Shown here piece by piece: positions 39,842-52,486 of a stretch of DNA of 64,000 nucleotides. Location: the NCBI GenBank assembly GCA_019671135.1, contig JAHRHY010000013.1:372001-436000 (forward strand). The letters run 5' to 3'. The translations under genes were made by a program, and so were the position numbers. Origin of the DNA: Linnemannia hyalina. Lineage: Eukaryota > Mortierellomycota > Mortierellomycetes > Mortierellales > Mortierellaceae. A model generated the notes under the pieces. That model did not search any database. It saw only the letters and a list, made by a program, of their open reading frames with translations, and was not told the DNA's origin. Positions within the stretch are counted from its first letter, which is position 1, and the number at the start of each line of letters is the position of its first letter.

Positions 39842-39861
39842 GATGCTAGGTTAGTCGATTT
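35641..39861 (-). repeat. 4.2-kb inverted repeat, left arm (copy A)
   Basis: Each position x pairs with 85,323 minus x in the right arm, with no indel over exons 1-4 and three introns. Segments compared base by base, including the (GA)n tract of intron 3, are identical. The arm ends about 20 bp upstream of the ATG and at ~35641 inside exon 4. Confidence 0.88.
38785..38839. repeat. (GA)n microsatellite in intron 3 of copy A
   Basis: GAGAGGGAGAGA-type run; its mirror in copy B (46484-46538) has the same length and interruptions. The corresponding intron of copy C has a shorter, degenerate purine tract. Confidence 0.85.
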
Positions 39862-40175
39862 GAAGTGGGGAAAGGGCAAAGAGTGAAATAGTAGGCGCTA
39901 ACTGGTGTGATGCGACGTGATCGTCGATTGTGTGGAAAGTGTGGATGAAGCACCAAGTGTGTGAGGAAGGAGGTGGAGTGACGTGAAGTAGGAGGAAAGT
40001 CGTTAAAGTGGATGGCGAGATTAGATGAGTGATAGAGGGTGGATGGAGGGAGGAAGGAGGAGGAAAGGAAGGAGAAGGGGGAGATTGAATGAAGAGGAAG
40101 GGGGAAGGGCGTTTGCGATTCTGACCGATGCGAGAGAAGTGAGAAAAAAGGGGAGATACTCGCCGGGGGCCATAT

Positions 40176-40183
40176 CTTTTATA
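40176..40183 (-). promoter_or_regulatory. TATA box candidate, copy A
   Basis: TATAAAAG on the minus strand, 335 bp upstream of the copy A ATG, followed by a purine-rich (CT-rich on the coding strand) leader. Not present at the mirrored position of copy B. Confidence 0.5.
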
Positions 40184-43100
40184 CCCTGGTTTTCTGTGTT
40201 GGCTGGAAAGAATACTCACGTTCGGTTGAATATATTCTCGTGGCGTTGGTTTACATCTTTTTAATACAAATCAAGAACAAAAGTACTGCGTCTAGTCGCC
40301 TAGCGCCTTCTTGCATAGTATCATTTTCAATCCCTTTTTCGATTCCCGGTCTACATTCCGACCATGTCGCGTAATGAGCACAAAGAAACAGCGCACAACG
40401 TCTGTGAGGCGTGCATGTAAAGGAAAAACGACGGTCGTCTTCATGCGTTCCCTCCTGTATGCCCGACGAGATGCACGGCATTTTCAAGTTATGTTCACTG
40501 TGCATGCATAGAAATCATATATTTTCACCTGTGGGCTGTACTGTCCTTCTTTCTGTCGTTACTTCTGTTCTTTCTTCAGCGCCTCCAATTTCTTGCCTCA
40601 CTTGTGGGGAGAAAAACCTTAATTAGCGACTGTTCTCCTTTTCATTACTGAGAATCTGTCCTTATCGCACCATGTTCTCTCATCTCCAGTTCTTCTTGTA
40701 CACCCCATTGTTTTGGTGCCCTTCTATCTTGCTATCGCATGGAGGTAATTTTACACTCTTCGCCTCTACACCTTCGCCTACTTTTACATGTTCGGCCATA
40801 GTAATGCTTCCTTATTCCCGCCATTTGTGAACCCCTACATTACCACACATCTGTCGGTATTGCATACTTTTATGCAGCTTGTATATTTGCATTATTTTGA
40901 TTTTGTTCCTGGGAACGAAAGAAAAATATGAGCGGGAGAGGAAAAATGGCGAAATAAGAAAAAAAGGGCGCACGCAACATGTGCCAAACGGGTTCCTTTT
41001 CTATCTCTTGCTTTGTGTTTGTGGGTTTGCTCCTTACTGGCCGGCAAGTCGATTGGCTCGCAAGAGAAAGGGACGGCACAACACATTGTTCGTATCTCAT
41101 GCGTACATCAGAAAAGGTTAGTGGTAAATTATGCTTGTGAGGTTTTTACCAAGCAGGAGGTACTTACTGTTCACAATTTTGCTCATCTTCTTCCTAGATA
41201 TAGGCCATGACAGAATGAACGCAGGTATCTACTCTGTCAAAAAGAAGGGAAGTGGACGGAGCAGGCAGGAGAACATAGCTTCTGACTACTCTCATATTGA
41301 AGACCTTGTCAAGGACATGGCATGGGTGCGAATTGCCAATGATGGAGAATGTACAGCAAAGTAAAGGCAAACGTGTCCATCAGAGAAGGAAAACAATGAC
41401 ACTCTCTGGGGATTGGCCCTATTTGTGGATGAAATGACAAATGCCTTTAGCATTCACACCGTCTCTTGACCATTCAACAAGGACCTTAACCACTTCGTGG
41501 TATTACTATATATTACCTCAAACGACATAGTTTGACGAGACTGCCGGGAGTAACACAGGCAAGAGTGTCGTATTGAATCAACAAAAATAATTTCAATCGT
41601 CTCATTCATGCAACTGGATGTTGCCATAGTCCTCGTAGTCCCTCGAAAGACCACCAATGTCTGTGACCTCTCATTCATTTTTGAATGTATGTTCATACGT
41701 CTGACATGTGGTGCTCTCATTCGCTGCTGTGTTCTCAACCGCGTGTATGTCACCCATCCTTTTGTCCGTACCGTGGGGGTATTCGAAGCGCCTGAGGATA
41801 CACGATTACTCACAACTCTACCGGAAGCAACCTATTACCTAGCATCCAACGCGTCAAGTAGAAAAGAGAGTCCAAGGGATGCGGAAGAGAATACATAGAC
41901 AAAGACAAACAGCTCAGTAAAGTTCAGGCGATGGACTAGTGCGAGAGGGAATGGAAGATGCCACCTGATTTCGAACGCTGTGCTCAGCATCAATTCTTTC
42001 ATCTTTGCCTCTTCTCGGCCACTTTGACTTGGACATGATTTCTAGGCCATACTGGCATGTCTGTGCAAGGGATAATAAGTCATATTGGGCCAAGAAATGA
42101 AAACATAGGGCGAGCGTTCATAGTCTATGGTACGCCAGCATGGTTCCAACAGAGAGTAAGTCAGTAACGAGCAGCGATTTCAGACAGGGGCGCCATGCTC
42201 AATCGCAACAACAGCGACAGGGTCAATGTACGCCAAGGGCAAGGCTCTCGCTTTTTTTTATTGCTCTCATTGTTTTTTTTCTTCTCTCGCTTCTTTTCCT
42301 GTGTTTCTTTCGCTCGTCGTTTTCCTTGGTCCAATGCCCATGTCTCTCCACTCACTTTCCTTTCCACTTTGTTTATGTTTCTCCGTCCTCTCCCCCCACT
42401 GGAGGTGGAACTTTATCGCTCAGCTGTTCAGGCCAACACTTCTCTTGATTTCTTACGGTTCAAGAGTACTTGACAAGGTTCCCTGATTGGCCTTCCAATT
42501 CTAAACACGCCGACTCTCGCGCCATGTCGCCCCTCCAATTCCACTCTAAATAAACAAACTCTCACGCTCCACAGTCTGTAGTTCTTGCTTGCGCTTGAAC
42601 CTCCTCCTTTTTCTCTTCCCCGACGCGCAAAGAAATTGTAAGTTTGTTCATCCATTCATTCTTTTTTTTAGTAATGACGCTGTGCGAGTACAACCATCCT
42701 GCCATCATCCGTGATGATAATTGCAGTGATCAGTCCTGCATGCACGATACTTTCCTCCTCGGACGTGCCTTTGTTGTTGTCGTTGTTTTTGTCATCATAA
42801 TAAAGTCGCTTGACTTGTGTGTCAGTTCCTTTCGAAGTACCACTTCATACCAACGGTTGCGCCCAATGAGGGAAGGTGGTATGGTATACACTCAAGCAGA
42901 GGGAGGGCGGTGAAGTGCGCAAAATATGCATGCAGAGTGAGAGAAAGAGAGAAGGAGGGATACAATAAGTGCAAAAAGATATACAAACAGAAAGATACAT
43001 GCACAAGGGGGACAGTGCTCTCAAGTTCAAAAGTGACAAACACTGGTAAGTGACAAACATGATCCCGGGTACCATCTTTGTGGAGAACAAAGGTTGGATA

Positions 43101-45188
43101 TTCATTCCCTCTCACTTTTTACTGCCTTCCTGTGTCTCTGTGAGTTTGAACGGCTTGTTCATATGTGTGTTCGTCTATCGTTGCTTTGTCTTTGTGAGAA
43201 CGAAAATGGAGGAATCCACGCAGCAGAACAAACGGTCTTTTTTATGACAGTCGTTGAAAGAGTTTACCTTTGAACAGAAAGCATGACCAAGTAATGGACA
43301 CAATGGATGCAGAATGGGGAAAAGAATAAAGAAGCAAACTGCACCTTGGAAGGAAAAGGCAACACATGGACCACACAATGTCTCCCACTCATGTGTATGG
43401 GCTGTTTTGTTTACACTCTTTGGAGTATGTGGGCAGAAAAAAAGGAGAGCTCGCAAGAGTCGAAGGGAAAAATCAAACCAAAATTATTGTTTGTTGCACA
43501 AACATACACACTCTCACCTCTCTCGCTCTCTTTCTTTCTGTACTGTCTGTGTTCTGTGTCCTTTTCCTTCGACTTTTACCACTCTCTTCTTCTCGCACTT
43601 CCGACGAGACGCCGTCCGTTGTTCTATCGTTCCTGGACACTGCATCTCCTTTTTTCTGAGAGAGTGAAAAATCGTGTGATTATTTTTTATTTCTTGTGCT
43701 CGCCAGCCAACATCACACTTTAGAACGCATGGAAAATCTCCCTTCTCCAATTCCACTCTTATCTCTCATGTTGTGTTCATATGAAAAGAGTCAAGTATTG
43801 CTGTAATAATTGTCCGTTAGTCATGGTCGGTCTATTCACCTCCAAGGCGATTACGACAAGCTGACATACATGAAGATGTGGCCTTGGCGTTTTGTTAGTT
43901 GGTGCTTGTGAGCACAAAAAAGAGGACCATGAAGAGGAAAAGGAAAAGAGGCAGCATTCAAAGTCGAGAAGAGGTGGAAAGGTTCTCCTTCGCCTCCATA
44001 GGCCATAATCAATTTTGTTTTAAAGTTTGGTTTATTTCTGTAGGCCAACCATTCTGCAAACCAAAAGAGTTGTGAGGGTAAAACAGAAAACAACAAAACA
44101 TCAGTTCTGCTTGCACATGCTGAACGCCCACACTATTTTTGTCGCCGATTACCTCTGTTCCTTTAGTCATTTTCCTTCGTAAACAACTCTCTTTCTGGTA
44201 GGCATACAATAACCCAACTTTGAACAAGAAACAACAAAATAGACAGGCAATCAACAAATATCACTAGCCGCTGTGCTTAAACAATAAGAGGTTGGTGAAT
44301 GATGTGAGGGCAAATGATGCATGGACGACTGGAGGAAGTGCGGTGTAAATGGACGAAATTAATGCCCAAGATATGACTGAGAGTGTGGAAGCAAAAAAGG
44401 AATAAGCATTTCGGCATGGAAGGCGGACATTCTTACGCCGTTGAAAGCATTTACGCACTCCAATGCATGTATTCGGTCTGTATGCGCCGCATATTGTGGA
44501 GAAACCTTTCCAAAGAAAAGGAAGAGAAGGGATGGAGAAAGAAAAGTACCTGAGAGGGGGATCTTTTAGTGAGAAAAGGAGCATATTCGCTGATTAAGTT
44601 TGTATCATTCTCCACAAACAAAGGCAAGTAGGTGGAAGCGAGAAAGAGGAACAGAAAGGCGCTAAGGAAAGTTGGAGATAGAACAAAACATCGGTCGGAG
44701 ATACGTGTGCACAAAGGCGTATGGCAAAATTTCATACATGAACAGTAGATGTACACTTTACAAAAGTGATACCCTTTGCCCCATGCAGGGACACTATTTG
44801 AAGAAGGGCATCCGCTCTGTCTCCCTTTTCGGGGCCTGCGATCGCATTCCAAAAAATAATCTGGTCCGTTTACATGCCGAGTCATTCCAGTCGTTGTGTT
44901 CTATGTAAGCATACAATATGTTCATTTATCTCCTTTGCTTCCACCAGGTGAGTTCATGGAAAGTGGCAACAGGCGACGCCTATCCTTCTCTAACGCTTGT
45001 GTATGAGAATGATACAGAAACACACAACACATGAGAAATCCTTACCGAGAATGGGTTCGAGGAGAGAACAGAAGATAAAAAGGGTGACAAATAGAAAGAG
45101 AAAGTGAGGACCTGAAGTGCACGATTATGTGCCGGAAGGCTGACGAAAGTCAGACTGAATAGAACATATGCATTCAATGTTCAAAAGG

Positions 45189-45195
45189 TATAAAG
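45189..45195 (+). promoter_or_regulatory. TATA box candidate, copy B
   Basis: TATAAAG about 290 bp upstream of the copy B ATG, followed by a strongly CT-rich leader. Sequence and spacing differ from copy A. Confidence 0.5.
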
Positions 45196-45461
45196 CCCTT
45201 TTGACCTTTTCCACTCTTTTCTCCTTTTTTTCTCGCTTCCTTCTCCTCGCTCAGCGTCGACAAAGCCCTTCCTCCCTTCCTCCCTTTCTCCTCCCTCCTT
45301 TCGTTCGCTCCAACGATCTCCCCTCCCTCACCCTCCCCTACCTTTGCCTCCTCCCCTCCTTCCTCACGCCATCTCACTCACCCTCCCATCCACATACCCA
45401 AAAGTCCCACATTTACCTTCACATCACTCATATACTTTCCTCTCCTTCTTCTACCCCCCTC

Positions 45462-48400
45462 CCACCGACTAACCTATCATCATGGCTTTCGATATTCGTG
45501 AGGAAGATGAACAGCATGAAGAGTTTGATGAGTATGAAGATGTCAAGCAACCCAACCGCCCTAAGTTCTATCGCCGTCGCAAGTTCTGGATGTTCTGTAT
45601 CCCTATGAACATCATCGGTATCATCATTGCTGTCGTCCTGGCTCTATATGTCATCATGCCCAAGATTGCCCAGGGTCTCATGAACAAGGCCACCATCAAC
45701 TTTACTCAGATTGTAAGTCTATTTCCTAGTTTTCTTTATTTTCTTTGATATCTTGAGTACATTGACTGGCTCATTCAGGGATAATATGAGCGAAAGGAGA
45801 AAAGAGGGCACACCCATGCAGTTGCTAACAAATATATATATCATCCCTCCTTTCCCTCCCTTTCTGCGCCACTCACTCGCGTCCTCCCCCTTCATCACTA
45901 CTGAACACATCTTCCTACCCCTTCGTCTCATCATCAATGCACCATATGTACAGGATATCACCAACCCCACTGCGACTTCCATGGACATTGTGATGGCCGG
46001 AAAGATGGAAAAGACTGGCCCCTTCCATGCCGACATCTCCTTCCCCGGCACTGTTACTGTCTCTTGGAACAACAAAGTCCTCGGCACCACTGTCATTCCC
46101 GGTACAAGCACCGCCTCGTAAGTCATCTTCCAGCTTCTTTGTTTTTGGTGCTACTTGTCCTTGTTTCTTGCTCCCTGTAACGACTTGGTTGTAGTCTCGC
46201 CGTTTCCCTTCTTTTGTTACCATCCACTGATATGCTGCTAAAACCGTGTTTGTGTTTCCTCCTTACTTTTCCTATCGTCACCTAGCGGTGGACAGGGTGA
46301 TTTGAACTTGCAGAGCAGCTTCCAGATCTCCGATGCCGCGGCATTCGCAGAGTTCTCTGCCTACATGCTCAACGCCGAGACATTTGTCTGGCACCTTTCT
46401 GGCAAGTTGAACGTCAAGGCTCTTGGCCACACCGTGAAGGACCTCGACCTGGACAAGGACATCACTGTCAATGGTAAGCAACTCTTTCTCTCTCTCTCCC
46501 TCTCTCTCTCTCTCCCTCTCTCTCTCTCTCCCTCTCATTCTATGTGATCCATTTCCACCCTACTCCTCACCAGCCTATACCATTCAAGCAAATCATACTC
46601 ATAACTTTTTATTATTTCTTCTATCCCTTTCCTGCAGCATTCCAAGGTCTCTCGGGTATCAAGATCGAAAAGTTTGCGCTCCCAGGCGATGACCCTGCAG
46701 GAAAGGGTATTCTCGTCAACATCGACACCACCGTCAACAACCCCTCCGCCATCCAGATGTACATGGGAGCCCTCACCCTCGCCATTTCTTACAAGGACAC
46801 TCTCATGGGATACGTCACCTCTTCTAACCTGACCATGGTCCGTGGCCCCCAGATCTTGAGCATGAGCGGATATCTCGTCCCCCAGTCCACCCCCGAGGGT
46901 CTTGCTATTACGTCCGAGATGATGTCGCGCTACATTGGCAACGTGGTCACCGACACTATTGCCACTGGTTTCGAGGTCAAGCCTGACGGTGTCAACTCGA
47001 TCGAGTGGCTGTCGACTGCTGTCAAGCAGCTCAAGTTGACTGTGCCTCTTCAGAGCCCTTCCCCCTTGCAGCTCATCAAGTCCTTGAACCTCGGTGCCTT
47101 GGGTCTCACCTTCACTCCTCCCACAGCATATCAACCTGCCACTACCTCCACTGGTGTCATTGCCGACTACTCTCTTCCCGACGGTTTCGGTTTCAACATT
47201 GCTTTCACCCAGGTTGCCAACTCGTTCACTATTACTCGTGGCGGCATTGCCGTTGCTAGCTTGAACTCGAGCTACAACCCTTCGACCTCCAACATGGCAG
47301 CTGGTACTCTGACCTTTGATTTGTTGCAGACCCCTCTTGTTGTTGACCAGGCCTCGCAGATAGCCTTCCAGGAGTTCAACCGCGACTTGACTATTGGTGC
47401 CGATCTCCCCTTCAGTGTTGTCGGTCAGGCCTCGGTCTATGCCAACACCTCCATCGGTATAGTCAACTTGGTCAACATCCCGTTCAACGCCTCAACTGCT
47501 CTTAGTGGTCTTCAGAGCCTCGCCAACCCCGCTCCCTCGATCGCCGCTCTTCAAGTTGTCTCTGGTACCGCCACTGAGTTGACCATGGCCATCACTGTTG
47601 TCATTGTCAACCCCTCGTCGATCTCGCTCAGCGCCGGCGATATTGTGCTCAGTCTTGTCTACAAGGGTGTCGCCCTTGGCACTGTGACCATGCCTAACCT
47701 CGCCATTGTCCCTGGTGCCAACACCATCCAGGCTTCGTCATCAATCAACCCTGCTGCTTCTCCTGAGGGTATGGAGCTGTTGACGCTGTATACCAGTGGT
47801 GCCGGTGCCACTGTCAGTATTGTCGGTACTCCCACCAGTACAACTGTCGATTCGCTCAATCTTGCCTTTGGCGCATTGACCATTGAGACCCAGATGCCTG
47901 GTCTCCCTACCAAGCTGCTCGCTGGTGCCTCGCTTGTTGTTCTCGACACCACTCTTGTTGATGGTCTTGCTCAGACTGTTGTCTCTGTCAACAACCCCTT
48001 TGTCCCTCCCATGACCATTTTGTCGATTGACTCTACCATTACCTACAACGGCGTCGCTCTAGGAACTGTTGTGTCGACCTTTGGCACCCCTCCAGTCATT
48101 CCTGGAGCTGGCGTTGGTACCATCACGGCCGCTCTTACCATGAACACCAACCCTCACGATCTTGTCACTTTGATCCGCGCTCAGGCTGTCTCTAACGGTT
48201 TGAACACTGCTGCCTTTGACGGTTTGCTCGAGCTTCAGGCTGGTGGCACCCCTTCGCCTGATCTGTTTGTAGGTTTTAACGTCGCTGACTTTGTGACTAA
48301 GGCTATGGCTGGACTCGCTGTCGACATCACCATGACCACCACCGTCAAGGTCGGCGACTACCAAGTGACGATTCCCTACACCCAGACCGGAGTCCCCACT

Positions 48401-49682
48401 GGCACTGATCAGACAATTCTCAAGTTGATCCCCGTCGTCGGTACTCCCATTGCTCAGATCCTTGTCAACGGCTCTGTTCTCGCCTTTGATGCCATCACGC
48501 TCATCAACCCCACCGAGACCGCCTTCTCGACAGACATTGTCGGCGCCATCACCAAGACTGGACCCTTGGATGCCGAGATTATGTTCCCTAACCCTCTCAC
48601 AGTCTCGTACAATGGCAAGGCGCTCGGATCGATGCTGATGCCCACTGTCAAGGCCATTGCCAACCAGGGTGCTACTTTGAACCTGGCCGGTGTCCCCTTC
48701 ACCATTACCGATGGCGCCGCATTTGCCGATTTCACCACGTTTGCTCTGAACAACGAGAAGTTTGACTGGACGATCTCGACCACGGGTATTGTTGTCAACG
48801 CCATGGGTGCCTCTCTTCCCGGTGTGTCGATGACCAAGACTGTGACCCTCGATGGATTCAACAAACTACCTGGCCTGCAGCTGTTGGACTATAAGATCAG
48901 CGCCATCGACTCGGCGGGTATGCACATGACTATCAGCGCGTCGCTGTCGAACCCCTCGACCATTGGTATGACCATCCCTGTCTCGCAGTTCGACACTCAG
49001 TTCGGTGGCCACACCCTTGGACCAGCCTTTGCCTACAACATGGCCTTGGTTCCACACAGCAGCTCGAGCTTCGCCTTGAACGCCACCATCGCTGCCGACG
49101 GCACTGACAAGACTCCCTACATCAAGGGTATCTTCCACAACGCGTTGACTGGCGCTTCCACTCCTCTCAAGGCCCAAGGTGTCGGCGCTCCCGGTATTTC
49201 ATGGCTGGATGCTGCTATCAAGAGTCTTCTCCTCGACACAGCCCTTCCTCCTCTCAAGGAACCCCCAATCTCGTCGGTGACTATCAACTCGATGGAGATG
49301 GACTTTGCCTGCGGCGAGTCCTGTATCTGGGCTCCTATGGCCAAATCGAGCATCACGGCCGACACCAAACTCCCCTTTGCGATGGATGTTCCCATTAAGC
49401 AGCTTGCTCAGAATGTTCAGATCTTGGATGAAAATGGTCAAGTTGTTGGTACCCTCAAGACTGAGTACACTGATGCCACCACAGTCGGCTCCAAGGTGTC
49501 GGCCAACACCCCTGCTGCTCCTTTGGTCGTTGCTGACGGATCTCACGACATCTACACGGCCTTTGTCGGCGCCTTGAACTTGGCCACTGACTACAAACTC
49601 GGCCTCCGCGGTTCTGCTGACTCGATGTTGGATCTTGGCCCATTTGGTCTGGTCGAGATCAAGGGAATCCCCATCGACGTCA
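45462..49682 (+). repeat. 4.2-kb inverted repeat, right arm (copy B)
   Basis: Mirror image of 35641-39861 about the sum 85,323. First mismatch at the inner coding end is GACGTC versus GACGTT, after which copies A and B differ strongly. Confidence 0.88.
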
Positions 49683-50860
49683 CGACTTCGATGGCCGGTC
49701 TTCAAGGACTCAAGAACATCGAGTTCGTGTCGGTCCTCGAGATCTCTCCCAACTTTTTGACGGGATTCACTTTCGTTACCACCGTTGTCAAAATTCACAA
49801 CCCCAGTCAGCTTACCCTCAACATTGGTACCTTGGGCATGGCTGCAGGATACAAGGGATACGAAGACGAAAACAGAATCGGATACACTGAGATCTTTAAT
49901 CTTCGCCTCGTCCCAGGAGACAATATCGTACCCTCACTACTAGGTCAATCCGCCGACGCACCTAGTGCTGTTACCTTCGCAGCTGACCTTGTTCTGATGT
50001 CCCCCACTATGACTTTGTGGGCCAACTCGACTGCAACCTCCAACCCCGCCTTGAACGCTGGACTGTCGACACTCAAGACATCTCTTGTTCTTCCCCAGAA
50101 CCTCATCGTTCCCATCCCTCCCCCACCAGCATACAGCAACGTCTGGACTGTCAAGATCCTGTCAACCACCGTCAACGACGGCATCATCGAGATGACCACT
50201 ACGTTCAACAACCCGTTCCTCTATGAGTTCTCAGTGACAGGAGATGCTACCAAGGCGGATAGTGATTATGTCTACGACCCATCCATCCTCACTGTTCAAG
50301 CTCCAGGATACAACGCAGCCAACCCCATACGATTCATTAATGACTTTCAGTACAGTCTCAAGACCGGCGAGTCCAAGACCATCACTTTCAAGATGCAGCT
50401 CCAGAGGGTTGGTGCACAGCCGCTTATGCTCAAGTTCATTGAAGGTATTATCCCTGCTGCCGCATCTGGTCCCCTCAAGTCACTGGCTGTCTTCTGGTCG
50501 CCCAAGGTTACTGTCACCGGCCACCCCATCGGTATTGTTCCAGACCTGAGCAGCATCGTTTTCTACCCCAATACCGGGGGTATCATCACACTTCAAACTG
50601 GACCTGACTTCCCCATGATCAAGGACTGGTACTACAAGGAATACAACTACACTGGCGTGCCTACCCCAATCGCCCCTCCTCCAGAGACAACAAGCATTCT
50701 CCCTACAGCTCCCTCAGACGTCCCCACCCCAACCCCTTCGGTCGTTCCCACCGATACCCCTCTGCCTACCACGCCTGCGACCGTCGAGCCTACCGTCTCC
50801 CCTACCATCGAGCCTACTGTCGAGCCTACTGCCGTCCCTACCGTCGCACCTGCGGCCTAA
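45482..50860 (+). CDS. DUF3712/LEA2-like type II membrane protein, copy B
   Basis: Exons 45482-45712, 45954-46117, 46286-46473 and 46638-50860; about 1,601 residues. Same topology as copy A: acidic cytosolic N-terminus, RRRK before one membrane span at ~36-60, then ~1,500 lumenal or extracellular residues of alternating LEA2-like and DUF3712-like units. It equals copy A through GIPIDVTTS near residue 1,074, then diverges (AGLQGLKNIEFVSVLEISPN) while keeping the same fold pattern (HNPSQLTLNIGTLGMAAGYK, GPDFPMIKDWYYKEYNYTG). The tail is a different Pro/Thr/Glu repeat (VEPTVSPTIEPTVEPTAVP) ending APAA like the others. An AATAAA lies at 50982. Function unknown. Confidence 0.82.
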
Positions 50861-52486
50861 TCGGCCTTACAGTTTTTTCCTTCCCCCCATTCCTTTTTTT
50901 CCCTTCCATCCCATCGACCTAATTCCTTCTACTACAGCGTAATGCCCTTGATACCATCGAACAATTATATTCTTTGTTAAAAATAAAACGCCTTGCTTCA
51001 CGAAATCACGCACTCTTGACATTTGTTTTTTATTTTTCTCCCCTTCACGGTATCGGCATCCTCAATCAAAGGCCGTTCTTTTTAATTATTTTCGTGTTCT
51101 CGACTTTCCTTATGAGTGCAATGGATGGGATTAATGTGTAATGTTTGATACTTGTTGTCCAATCTCCCTGCTCTCTTTCTTTTTCTTTCTTGGCCCGGTG
51201 GGTAAATGCACGAATGGCCAGGGCTAAAATCAAACAAGATTAAGCGTTCTCCTCTATTGCCTACTACCTTTTTCTTGTCATTCTCAAAGCGCGTTGACAG
51301 ATGAGACCGATACATAAGGACAAAATGTCTCAACAGCACCTTCTGTCTGTTCTACTTCTTGTGTTTGGTCCGATCTGAAGAAGTATACAAGAAACACAAC
51401 AGCCCCCTTTTTTGTGTCCAGCATTCATGTTGTGTAAACAAAACGAAAAAAGGTACTCTTTCCACTCGTTTTCAACATGTGATGACCCATTCATCAACAT
51501 CAATGCCATTGTTGAACTGAATATGGAGGCATCCCCATACGCTTTTCTTTGCTGTAAACCTGAAGGTAGTTGCGGGTTTACCCCTCTGAGCTCCTCGAAC
51601 GGTCAAAGTACAGTTCTGAACTGAGAGTACGCACAATGAAATTTTGTTTCTCCACACACGCTTGTGTACTCAAGAAAAGGGTACGTTTTTCTGCACATAT
51701 AACTTTACCCTCTATCCTTAACATGTTCCCTTCCGAAAAACTGAGAGGACGCGGTTCCTTTTTCACTGGTGTTTTATCTGTTCCCTCACCTTTACACGGG
51801 ACCGAGAGAGGACCTTGAACCCAGCCTTCCTGTTCTGCTTTCGTCTTCCAGTTTCTCTCTACGTAAACGCAGACACAAAGGGCGCAACCAGATGTAAGAA
51901 GAGCCGTGAGATAGTGCGTCGAAGTGAATCCTAAAACTATCCCTTCCTCCGTTTTTGGGCCGAAATCGGCCACGAAATAGCGGGAGGATACCCTCAACTC
52001 CCTATTTGCAAAAAAAAAACCACTAATGCCCCCCCCCCTTATTCTTAAGCAAAAAAGAGGGACTTCACCGAGACCCTCATCAGCATCCACCTTTTTTTTC
52101 CCTTCCCTCATCATTCGCATTAAGTGAATGCTGCAATGAAAAAACTCCATCAGTTCTGAGGCCTCCCAGTCATTGAAGCATTAGACAATGACAATGATGT
52201 CGGACCCCAAAAAAAAGTGGATGGGCATGTTCCGTATTCTCTTCCCTCTCTTTTGCAACACGGAGGAGAAAAAAAATTGGAAAAAAGCGGTTCAAGGGCT
52301 ACCCTTCATAAATGAAAAAATAGTTGAAAAAGTCTGACGGAGGAAGGGATAATGCTGGTTATGTTTTCAAAATTCAATATGTTTATTTTTGACACTAAAG
52401 ATAATTGTCCAGCGGTTCCAAGGGGTAAAAGGTGAACATGAAAAAGGGTATGAGGGAATTAGGGTGTTACTGCTTTAAAAGATTGT
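50861..52486. other. Intergenic between converging copies B and C; holds R1 copy 2
   Basis: 3' flank of copy B (AATAAA at 50982-50987), R1 copy 2 at 51372-51894, then A- and C-run-rich sequence, then the 3' UTR of copy C with minus-strand AATAAA at 52382-52387. No gene. Confidence 0.55.
51372..51894 (-). repeat. Inverted repeat R1, copy 2
   Basis: Reverse complement matches 33744-34206. One end has the CCAGATG terminus (51888-51894); the other is decayed (GATCTGAAG). It lies ~510 bp beyond the stop of copy B, while copy 1 lies ~270 bp beyond the stop of copy A, so it may belong to an older, larger inverted duplication. Confidence 0.7.

Larger units (their letters stand above)
39862..45461. 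other. Spacer of the inverted repeat, gene-poor (5.6 kb)
   Basis: Holds the divergent promoters of copies A and B. Between them are only short frames without recognisable domains, e.g. 41131-41364 and 41608-41898. CT-rich simple sequence occurs near 42250-42400. No tRNA, transposase or LTR is recognised. Confidence 0.45.

Noticed and set aside
41131..41898. Small open frames in the palindrome spacer
   Set aside because: No domain, no conserved partner in the window and no splice logic; a decayed transposon is possible but cannot be shown.
49199..49798. Long antisense frames inside the DUF3712 genes (also 46535-47134, 55799-56794 and mirrors)
   Set aside because: They recur in all copies only because the sense strand is conserved. 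They have shadow-frame composition (His/Arg/Gly/Val-rich) and no start or splice context.
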